Part shown: positions 1-5,915 of the stretch, in pieces | Position numbering within the stretch: the first letter of the stretch is position 1 | Layout of the letters: every line of letters starts with the position of its first letter | Notes under the pieces: generated by a model | What the model was told of the DNA's origin: nothing | Database searches by the model: none | Seen by the model: only the letters and a program-made list of their open reading frames with translations | Origin: Leptospiraceae bacterium | GTDB taxonomy: Bacteria; Spirochaetota; Leptospiria; Turneriellales; Turneriellaceae | DNA: 8,907 nucleotides | Reading direction: 5' to 3' | Assembly (NCBI GenBank): GCA_016788945.1 | Contig: JAEUSA010000323.1 | Span: 1 to 8,907 of the forward strand | Program-made: the position numbers and the translations under genes

Positions 1-789
1 ATGTTTGTCGCCGACAGCCAGAACAACCGTGTCGCGGGTTTCAACAGTATACCGACGACAAACGGAGCGAGCATGAATTTTGTTCTCGGTCAGACCAATT
101 TTACGACCGGCACAGCGACCGCCGTCAGCGCATCGACACTCTCAATACCGTATAGCGTCGCCTGTATCTCGTCGCGCCTGTACATTGCCGACCGCGGTTA
201 CCACCGCATTGTCGTGCACAATACCATACCCACGTCGAATTCTGCTGCTTCGTTCGCGATAGGCCAGCCCGATCTCAACACGGCCGCGCTAGGAACCGAT
301 TACACGAATGTGAGCTACCTCAACGAGCCGATAGAAATTCTCTATACCGGATCACAATTCTTCATCGCCGATATTATGAACAGCCGCGTGCTGGTTTACA
401 ACGCGTTGCCGACGGCTTCGGGGGCGACGCCTACTTACCGTATCGGGCAGAGCCTGATCAACGGCGGCTCAATCAACGAAGGCGGAGCAAACCCGACCAA
501 TACCACGCTCGCGCGCCCGCGAGGGCTCGCATTCCGGACAGGCAAACTTGCCATCGCCGATACCGAAAATCACCGCCTCGTTTTTTACGATCTGCCGATC
601 AGCAATAATTCACCGACGGTTACCCCGACGCACCAGATGGGCCAGCCTGATTTTAATACCGGTACTGTCCCGGGTACTACGGCACAGAGTACATTCAGCA
701 ATCCGCGAGACCTGCTTTTTGACGGCAACTATATCTGGGTGCAAGACCGCGGCAATAACCGCCTGCAAGTCTTAGCACTGCCTTTTTAA
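1..789 (+). CDS. NHL-like beta-propeller repeat protein (5'-truncated by window edge)
   Basis: This reading frame is open from the first base to a TAA at 787-789, giving 262 residues. It begins in the middle of a repeat unit, so the ATG at base 1 is probably internal and the true start lies to the left. The visible part has five repeats of about 60 residues. Each opens with a [VI][AQ]D strand followed by N/H-R and hydrophobic residues (VAD 3-5, IAD 62-64, IAD 122-124, IAD 185-187, VQD 247-249). A 'LP/IPT' turn and a 'GQ' motif follow in the first four (30-31, 88-89, 149-150, 214-215), often extended to GQPDxNT. Recurring 'ADxxNHR' strands are typical of NHL and related six-bladed propellers, which mostly bind proteins, sugars or other ligands and are often exported. 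The last, short repeat ends at the stop, as expected if it closes the propeller ring. No enzyme motif is seen. Function is unknown; the fold is fairly sure and the exact family less so. Confidence 0.75.
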   Translation: MFVADSQNNRVAGFNSIPTTNGASMNFVLGQTNFTTGTATAVSASTLSIPYSVACISSRLYIADRGYHRIVVHNTIPTSNSAASFAIGQPDLNTAALGTDYTNVSYLNEPIEILYTGSQFFIADIMNSRVLVYNALPTASGATPTYRIGQSLINGGSINEGGANPTNTTLARPRGLAFRTGKLAIADTENHRLVFYDLPISNNSPTVTPTHQMGQPDFNTGTVPGTTAQSTFSNPRDLLFDGNYIWVQDRGNNRLQVLALPF

Positions 790-839
790 CAGTCTAGCGA
801 CTTGGCTGCTTTTCGCTTTTTCGCTATCCGCAGACTGCC

Positions 840-873
840 ATCAGTTACCTTTTCAGGAAACTGATAGATTTTT
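840..873 (+). terminator. Probable rho-independent terminator after the propeller-repeat gene
   Basis: An inverted repeat pairs 840-849 (ATCAGTTACC) with 856-865 (GGAAACTGAT). Nine of ten positions pair, with one A-A mismatch, around a 6-base loop. A run of five T follows at 869-873. It lies 51 bases after the TAA of the upstream gene and before the lipoprotein start. A second, looser dyad just upstream pairs CAGTCT (790-795) with AGACTG (832-837) and AGCGA (796-800) with TCGCT (821-825). The stem is AT-rich, so termination strength is uncertain. Confidence 0.5.
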
Positions 874-909
874 GCTTTATTTTCTGAATATCTTTCGTCT
901 CATTGTCGT

Positions 910-2376
910 ATGATCGGTAGATTCGGTTTGCTTGTGATGGCGGGGCTGCTCACTGCCTGTGCCGCCGGCGGCGGTGGTAGCGATAAGGCAAAACAAATTG
1001 AGATCAATGATAACGGAGTAACCGTCGGCTCTGGCGAGCCGGTGATTGTCGGCGAAGGCGTCGCCTACCAAAACGTTTCCGTGCCGCAAGATTTCTCCCT
1101 CAAGATGCCGGTGATCGCGCAGGGCAGCGGCAACACGATTGACCTCGGCAGGTGTTATATGGACTTTGCGCCATCGGCGACCAACCTCGATGCGCATACG
1201 CGCCGCCTGTGCGGTTTGCAATTCACTCAGGTAACACTCGAACTCCGCGCGTTGTTTCTCGATCTAGCACTGCCTGATATTCGGGCATACTGCCACAACC
1301 GTCTCGCTGGCTGTGACTTGAGTGCGCAGGAATTTACCATTACCATATCAGAGCCCGTCATGCGCCGGGTACAGAAATTGTTCTCCTTTTACCAGTATAC
1401 CGGACTCGAAGCGTACTTTCAGTATAACGGCTATGAAATTCGCAATGGAGCAAAGATTCCGTTCCGCATCGATCGTTATGAAGAAGCGCCCTGCGGCCAG
1501 TATGATTATCGAGCGGTCATCCGCACGCGGGTGATCGGTACTTATGCAGGCGAGGCGCAGGTGCGCGACAACGCCGGCGACGTCATCATATTGTGGGATA
1601 GGCAGCGGCAGAATATCACGATGGATTTTCGCACTTCGGTGGAATTATTCGGCTTTCAGATTAATCTACGCAGAACCTATGACTATTCCGACCGCTCGAC
1701 AGGCGTGCGCTATACCTCGTCGGTCAATTACTGGACTAATGCGAATCCCGGTTTTTCAGCGCTCGTGCACGGAAACAGCATGGCCGCAGAATCGTGCAGC
1801 AATGCCAATACGACCTGCACAAAATTCCGGCATATTGCCTCTGAATTTATCGGCGACGATGGCGACCTGAACGGACTCGGTGCTGCAGAGGCTTATTACG
1901 ATGCCCTGCGCTTCAGTGAAGGTGTGATCGATGCCAATGGCGGCATTGTCGACAGTTATCTCTCCGTTGCCGGCAGTCGCAACCGCGAGCGCGTGGTATT
2001 CCGTGGCATCAGCACCGTCGATTATCTCTACCAGTCATCTTCTGGCAATCCGCTTGTGCTGACGTATGGTGATGCACTCTCAGCCGCTGCGAACGGCTAT
2101 GTGCAGCAGTACGCCCGACCAGGCCGGCTCTCGATCAATATGACAGCGAATCTCATGAGCGTCTCTGGGTTAGAAAGCCGCAGCCTCAACTGGATTGCCG
2201 CTTCCGATGCGAAAGAAGTTACACAGATCGCCGGTTATGCAGTGGGTGGCAGTGGAGAAAGTTTTGCACTGCGTTGGGGAAACGGTAAGCATCACGCCGG
2301 TCGTTTTGCATATTCGGGCACTCAGCAATATTCTACAGTCGCTGAAACAGCCGAAGTCACCCACCCATTATATTGA
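910..2376 (+). CDS. Putative lipoprotein of unknown function
   Basis: The 488-residue product starts with a type II signal peptide: M-I-G-R, a hydrophobic stretch at 5-14, then a lipobox L14-T15-A16-C17. Cys17 would be acylated and become residue 1 of the mature lipoprotein. A Gly/Ser-rich linker (18-24) follows, as is common after the lipid anchor. The signal peptide is the reason for choosing this ATG; no Shine-Dalgarno sequence precedes it. The rest has no membrane segment and is rich in alternating polar/hydrophobic stretches that suggest beta strands (for example 197-275 and 360-475). Seven further cysteines at 82, 101, 128, 135, 195, 296 and 303 could form disulfides outside the cytoplasm. 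An acidic Gly-rich segment near 315-322 (GDDGDLNG) resembles a calcium loop but does not fit the EF-hand spacing fully. I do not recognise the family. It is flanked by hairpins on both sides and looks monocistronic. Confidence 0.8.
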   Translation: MIGRFGLLVMAGLLTACAAGGGGSDKAKQIEINDNGVTVGSGEPVIVGEGVAYQNVSVPQDFSLKMPVIAQGSGNTIDLGRCYMDFAPSATNLDAHTRRLCGLQFTQVTLELRALFLDLALPDIRAYCHNRLAGCDLSAQEFTITISEPVMRRVQKLFSFYQYTGLEAYFQYNGYEIRNGAKIPFRIDRYEEAPCGQYDYRAVIRTRVIGTYAGEAQVRDNAGDVIILWDRQRQNITMDFRTSVELFGFQINLRRTYDYSDRSTGVRYTSSVNYWTNANPGFSALVHGNSMAAESCSNANTTCTKFRHIASEFIGDDGDLNGLGAAEAYYDALRFSEGVIDANGGIVDSYLSVAGSRNRERVVFRGISTVDYLYQSSSGNPLVLTYGDALSAAANGYVQQYARPGRLSINMTANLMSVSGLESRSLNWIAASDAKEVTQIAGYAVGGSGESFALRWGNGKHHAGRFAYSGTQQYSTVAETAEVTHPLY

Positions 2377-2382
2377 ACCCAT

Positions 2383-2410
2383 ACGAGGCGAGCACTCAAC
2401 GCTCGCCTGT
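2383..2410 (+). terminator. Hairpin, probable terminator of the lipoprotein gene
   Basis: A perfect 8-bp stem forms between 2386-2393 (AGGCGAGC) and 2401-2408 (GCTCGCCT) with a 7-base loop. Two more pairs (2383-2384 with 2409-2410) form across a bulged G2385. It begins 7 bases past the lipoprotein stop codon. The downstream stretch (GTATTCT) is only mildly T-rich, so this may be a weak intrinsic terminator or an RNA-end stabiliser. Confidence 0.5.
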
Positions 2411-2481
2411 GTATTCTCGCGGGCCGAATAGTGAACGTTTGTAATCGACAAAGTGTCTGATTTGCATGATTGAGCAGGCGG

Positions 2482-4368
2482 ATGAAAAATCTGCCCGAAG
2501 TTTTTGCCGCGTCGGCAAAGCGCTTTCCCGAACAGGGATTTTACTCAAAAGATTCGCACAAATTTTTCAAACCGACACCGTTTGCCCAGCTCCACCGCAA
2601 GGCTGCCGCCCTCGCAACGCACCTGATCGGGCAGGGTGTGCGTCCGGGTGATCGCGTGGCGGTCTTTGCCGACAACTCTGCCGAATGGCTGATTACCGAT
2701 ATGGCGATTCAGATGGCGGGTGCAATCGTCGTGCCGCGCGGGTCTGATTCGACGGCACAAGAACTGGAATTTATTCTCGGCCACGCCGAAACACAAATCT
2801 GCTTTATTGAGCATTGGCGACTGTTCAAGAAAATTTCCGCAGTCCTGAAAAAACGCGGCGTGCGCGTTTACGCGCTCGATCAGGCTTTCCCGGAAAAAGT
2901 GGCGGCCGAAGAAAATATCACGGTGTTACCCGCATTGCTCAAAAAACTGCCTGCACCGACTGCGGCTGAAGAAATGACGCTCGATAAATTACGCGAGAAT
3001 ATTCAGCCGAGTGACCTTTTCACCATTATTTATACATCCGGCACGACGGGCGAACCTAAAGGCGTGATGCTCTCGCATGCCAATATGCTCTACCAGCTTC
3101 AAGTTGCGCCGAGACTGCTTGAGATGTCGGCGAAAGACCGCATCTTGTCGATTTTGCCGGTTTGGCATATTTTCGAACGCTTTATGCTCTATGGTGTTAT
3201 TCATGCCGGTTCGCATTATTATTATTCGAATAAGAAAGACCTGATGGAAGATTTTATCCGGGCGAAACCGACGCTGATGGCATCGGCGCCCCGGCTGTGG
3301 GAGCAGATTTACCAGAAGCTGCGCGAACGCATCGACAAGACAGAGGCGTTTAACCGTGAGCTGTTTGATCTCTCTTACGGCATCAAGCAGCGCCTGCACC
3401 GGGCAGTCAATACGATCAACGGGCAATCGGACGAGACAAAGGACAAGGGCATTGTCGAGACTCTACTTGAGCCGATCACCGCCGGTCTCACCGCACTGGG
3501 GCTTAAGGCACCCGACGTTTACATGGATTCGATTTTTCTCGTGCGGGTGCGCGCGATGCTTGGCGGTGAACTCAGGGGCACCATTTCGGGCGGCGGGGCG
3601 CTGCCCCGACATATCGACGAATTTTTCAACGCGATTGGTATTCCCGTCTACGAAGGTTATGGCATGACCGAAACCGCGCCGCTCATTTCGATGCGTGCGC
3701 CCGGCAAAGTTATCATCGGCACGGTGGGCTCAGTACCTGCCGGCACCACGGTAGAAATTCGTAACGAAGATACCGGGCGCCTGATGCCGCCGGGTGAACC
3801 CGGGGTGATTTTTGTCAAAGGCCCGGGCGTCATGCAGGGGTACTACAAGAACGGTGAAGCGACGCTGAAGGTGCTCAAAGACGGCTGGATGAATACCGGC
3901 GATATCGGCGTATTTACGCGCAGCGGTGCATTGGCAATTCGCGGCCGGGCAAAAGATACGATCGTGTTGCGTTCAGGCGAAAATCTCGAACCCGTGCCGA
4001 TCGAAACGCTGCTCGCACAACATCCGCTGATCGAGCAGGCGGTGGTCGTCGGGCAAGACCAGAAAAATCTCGGCGTGCTGATCTGGCCCGATTACGATCG
4101 CCTGATCGACGCAGGCCATAACGTGTCGGAGTTTAATCTGAAAGATGACCTTAACACAAAACCGGAACTGATTACGATTTTCAAAGAGATCTGCCATGGC
4201 CTGATCAGTGAAGAAAATGGTTTCAAGAGCCATGAGCGCATCGCGCATGTGCGCTTCTTGCCGGATAAGCTGCGCGTTGGCGAAGATATGACGGCGCTGA
4301 TGAAAATACGGCGTAACGCCGTGCACGCGAAGCATGCAAGACTTATCGAAGAGATGTTTGCGGAGTAA
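2482..4368 (+). CDS. Long-chain acyl-CoA synthetase (AMP-forming)
   Basis: This enzyme activates a fatty acid with ATP through an acyl-adenylate and transfers it to CoA; it is cytoplasmic or membrane-associated. The 628-residue product carries all the landmarks of the ANL adenylating family. They are the P-loop YTSGTTGEPKG (184-194), LPVWHIFER (225-233), the adenine-binding motif GYGMTETAP (392-400), the ATP-ribose motif W-M-N-T-G-D (469-474), the hinge RGRAKDTIVLRSGENLEP (487-504) and the C-terminal MKIRR with the expected catalytic Lys608. Length and the insert between the LPVWH and GYGMTE motifs match long-chain rather than acetyl or short-chain members. I chose ATG 2482, which has AGG at 2476-2478 just before it and starts with the family-like M-K-N-L-P-E-V-F. 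An in-frame TTG at 2470 would add four residues but has no ribosome site. Its stop lies 2 bases before the hydrolase start, so the two form an operon. The chain-length preference cannot be read from the sequence. Confidence 0.93.
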   Translation: MKNLPEVFAASAKRFPEQGFYSKDSHKFFKPTPFAQLHRKAAALATHLIGQGVRPGDRVAVFADNSAEWLITDMAIQMAGAIVVPRGSDSTAQELEFILGHAETQICFIEHWRLFKKISAVLKKRGVRVYALDQAFPEKVAAEENITVLPALLKKLPAPTAAEEMTLDKLRENIQPSDLFTIIYTSGTTGEPKGVMLSHANMLYQLQVAPRLLEMSAKDRILSILPVWHIFERFMLYGVIHAGSHYYYSNKKDLMEDFIRAKPTLMASAPRLWEQIYQKLRERIDKTEAFNRELFDLSYGIKQRLHRAVNTINGQSDETKDKGIVETLLEPITAGLTALGLKAPDVYMDSIFLVRVRAMLGGELRGTISGGGALPRHIDEFFNAIGIPVYEGYGMTETAPLISMRAPGKVIIGTVGSVPAGTTVEIRNEDTGRLMPPGEPGVIFVKGPGVMQGYYKNGEATLKVLKDGWMNTGDIGVFTRSGALAIRGRAKDTIVLRSGENLEPVPIETLLAQHPLIEQAVVVGQDQKNLGVLIWPDYDRLIDAGHNVSEFNLKDDLNTKPELITIFKEICHGLISEENGFKSHERIAHVRFLPDKLRVGEDMTALMKIRRNAVHAKHARLIEEMFAE

Positions 4369-4370
4369 CG

Positions 4371-5381
4371 ATGGCTACAGAAACACAACAACGCGTGCAG
4401 CGTGAAGACATCAAAATCGTCACACCCGATCACTGGAAGATTGCTCTTTACCGTTATACCTCGACGGCGCTGGGTGCAAGCCTGCCGCAAAAAAAACACC
4501 CGGTGCTTCTGCTGCACGGCATCGCTTCGAATCACCGCGTCTGGGATTTCGGGCACGAAGATCTGAGTTTTGCGCGTCATCTCGCCTCGCGGGGGTATAT
4601 TGTCTATTCGATGGATCTGCGCGGGCGATGCGGCAGCGATGGCCCGCACACCGGACGGGGAAAACAGTGGTCGATCGACGACTTTCTGCTCTGCGATTTA
4701 CCCGCAGCGACGGAGTATATCATTGAACAACACGGAACAGAAAAGCTGCACTGGGTGGGGCACAGTATGGGGGGCATCCTTGGCTTTTTCTACCAGATCA
4801 GGCACAAGGCGGCGAACCTGCACAGTTTCACCACCTTTGCCTCGGCGCTCAATTACACGTATTCTACGATCAACCATTTTCGCAGCTGGTTGGATTACAT
4901 CAGTGCGATGCAGTATTTTCCCGTACCGCAATTCTGGCGCCCGATGCAGCCGTTTGCGGGTTTGAATACCTTTTGGAACCGTTTCTTGTGGAACCCGGAA
5001 AATATGCGGCCCGAAATCGGGCAGGCGATCATTCGCGAGATGATTGAACCGATTGCTGTCAATGAGTGGAACCAGATCAAGCTGATTTCCGCGGCCGAAG
5101 GCATGCCGCGCCTGTCGGGTGGTTTTCCCCATCGTGCCGATGATCGCCGTATCCAGGTTCCCGTGCTGATGTTGGCCGGTGACCGCGACTGGTTGTGCGC
5201 GCTCGACGGCGTCGAATGGACTATGGATCAGTTGCAGTGTGAGAAAAAGCTGATCGTGTTTGGCAAAGAATATGGCAGCGCCACACATTACGGCCACATG
5301 GACCTCGTCTGCGGCATCAGCGCTCCGCGCGAAGTATGGCCGAAGGCCGTTGAGTGGATCGATAAACGGGACAGTATGTAA
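4371..5381 (+). CDS. Alpha/beta hydrolase (putative lipase/esterase)
   Basis: The 336-residue protein has the alpha/beta hydrolase core. An HG oxyanion motif follows a hydrophobic strand (LLLHG, 46-50), and MDLRGRCGSD (81-90) comes next. The nucleophile elbow is G-H-S-M-G-G with Ser132. A likely acid lies in AGDRD (Asp271 or Asp273), and a likely catalytic His in YGHMD (His309). A long insert of about 110 residues rich in aromatics (about 150-260) sits where the substrate-covering cap domain is expected, as in acid lipase and large lipid-ester hydrolase families. No signal peptide is seen, so it is probably cytoplasmic. GGAG at 4362-4365, inside the end of the upstream gene, sits 5 bases before the ATG and fixes the start. 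Pairing with the acyl-CoA synthetase suggests that it releases acyl groups that the synthetase then activates. That role is inferred; substrate unknown. Confidence 0.88.
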   Translation: MATETQQRVQREDIKIVTPDHWKIALYRYTSTALGASLPQKKHPVLLLHGIASNHRVWDFGHEDLSFARHLASRGYIVYSMDLRGRCGSDGPHTGRGKQWSIDDFLLCDLPAATEYIIEQHGTEKLHWVGHSMGGILGFFYQIRHKAANLHSFTTFASALNYTYSTINHFRSWLDYISAMQYFPVPQFWRPMQPFAGLNTFWNRFLWNPENMRPEIGQAIIREMIEPIAVNEWNQIKLISAAEGMPRLSGGFPHRADDRRIQVPVLMLAGDRDWLCALDGVEWTMDQLQCEKKLIVFGKEYGSATHYGHMDLVCGISAPREVWPKAVEWIDKRDSM

Positions 5382-5387
5382 GGTTGG

Positions 5388-5418
5388 TCACCGGCCTTCT
5401 GAAAAGGCGGCGCCGTGA
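5388..5418. terminator. Weak bidirectional hairpin between convergent genes
   Basis: In the 52-base gap between the hydrolase stop and the protease stop, three short helices stack into a bulged hairpin: TCAC 5388-5391 with GTGA 5415-5418, GG 5393-5394 with CC 5413-5414, and CCTT 5395-5398 with AAGG 5404-5407. There is no T-run on either strand, so a terminator role is suggested mainly by its position between two converging genes. Confidence 0.3.
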
Positions 5419-5433
5419 ATGAGTGTACGGGGG

Positions 5434-5814
5434 CTACATAACGAGACCTGAGGCAATATTAGGACTCTGCGGATTTACGACCAACTCACGTTTGAGCGGG
5501 TGTACGATCAAATCCATATCTTCGAGCGGAATCGCACCAAGTAAGACTCTTTCCCCCAACACCAGCGCTCCGGTAAAGCAGCTTCGGTTTGCATAGTGAA
5601 TTTGAACGGGGCCAACATACGGGCAAAGCTGCTTTCGATTATCGGCAAGCGTCACTTCGCGTTTTTCCAGCTCATCGAGCCTTAACTGAAGGCGAACATG
5701 CTCCGGTATGCAGAGCATAAACGCACCCGTATCAACGAGCGATTCAACCTGGTACGGTACTAATTCGGGCATTTTCGGATTAGACAGCTCAATTTGCGCA
5801 TAGACCATTCCCAT
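5434..5814 (-). CDS. Clan AA (retropepsin-like) aspartic protease
   Basis: The 126-residue product belongs to the small single-domain aspartic proteases found across bacteria. These resemble retroviral protease and are expected to act as dimers, each subunit giving one catalytic Asp. The active-site motif is V27-D28-T29-G30-A31. The second hallmark, a hydrophobic-hydrophobic-Gly turn, is LLG at 91-93 within LLGAIPLEDMDL, and the stretch between them would hold the flap. The protein starts M-G-M-V-Y-A, very like the MG(L/I)VYA start I recall for this family, which is why ATG 5812-5814 was chosen. An in-frame TTG at 5845-5847 would add 11 residues, but it overlaps a likely -35 box. There is no Shine-Dalgarno site. 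No signal peptide or membrane segment is seen. It faces the hydrolase gene head-on and diverges from bioF. Its substrate is unknown, and no partner gene is adjacent in an operon. Confidence 0.85.
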   Translation of the reverse strand: MGMVYAQIELSNPKMPELVPYQVESLVDTGAFMLCIPEHVRLQLRLDELEKREVTLADNRKQLCPYVGPVQIHYANRSCFTGALVLGERVLLGAIPLEDMDLIVHPLKRELVVNPQSPNIASGLVM

Positions 5815-5819
5815 GCATA

Positions 5820-5847
5820 ATGTTACCGCAGTGACGAGTGGCGTCAA
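5820..5847 (-). promoter_or_regulatory. Candidate promoter for the aspartic protease gene
   Basis: On the - strand, TTGACG (5847-5842, 5 of 6 matches to the sigma-70 -35 box) is followed after 16 bases by TAACAT (5825-5820, 4 of 6 matches to the -10 box). Only 5 bases separate the -10 box from the ATG at 5814. Transcription would therefore start at or next to the start codon, giving a leaderless message. Confidence 0.4.
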
Positions 5848-5878
5848 TCATTCTGGCTGTGCGCCGTGATTTCGATTT

Positions 5879-5906
5879 TTGATTCGTCGGGCGGGTATCG
5901 TAAACT
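5879..5906 (+). promoter_or_regulatory. Candidate promoter for the bioFDA operon
   Basis: TTGATT (5879-5884, 4 of 6) and TAAACT (5901-5906, 4 of 6) are separated by 16 bases. The bioF ATG lies 9 bases after the -10 box, so the leader would be only about 2-4 bases. No Shine-Dalgarno sequence is present, and no BirA-type or BioR-type palindrome could be made out. The match is moderate and rests partly on position. Confidence 0.35.
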
Positions 5907-5915
5907 GACCAATCC

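Noticed and set aside
872..903. Promoter boxes for the lipoprotein gene (TTGCTT with TATCTT at 889-894 or TCTCAT at 898-903).
   Set aside because: Spacing (11 or 20 bases) and matches are poor, and the AT-rich stretch makes chance matches likely.
1855..1890. EF-hand or dockerin-like calcium loop in the lipoprotein (GDDGDLNG, residues 315-322).
   Set aside because: The D-x-D-x-N-G start is present, but the acidic residue falls at loop position 11 rather than 12 and there is no second loop.
2439..2470. Sigma-70 promoter for the acyl-CoA synthetase operon (TTGTAA ... CATGAT).
   Set aside because: The spacer would be 20 bases and the -10 match is only 4 of 6, so it is too weak to annotate.
2466..2481. 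Upstream TTG start (2470) for the acyl-CoA synthetase, and an ATG at 2466 in another frame.
   Set aside because: The TTG has no Shine-Dalgarno site, while the in-frame ATG at 2482 has AGG just upstream and a family-like N-terminus. The 2466 frame is short and overlaps the real gene with no recognisable protein.
4092..5297. Long - strand open frames of 185 and 199 residues opposite the synthetase and hydrolase genes.
   Set aside because: They lie antisense to two well-supported enzymes, and their translations show no recognisable motifs and many Arg/His/Cys residues typical of shadow frames.
5815..5847. N-terminal extension of the aspartic protease from TTG 5847, giving a signal-peptide-like start (MTPLVTAVTLCMGMVYA).
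   Set aside because: The TTG overlaps the best -35 box, TTGACG. The family usually starts at M-G-x-V-Y-A, and the extension has no ribosome site.
5848..5915. BirA- or BioR-type operator before bioF.
   Set aside because: The stretch GTAAACTGACC only loosely recalls one BirA half-site, and no matching inverted half lies at the right distance. No BioR-type palindrome was found.
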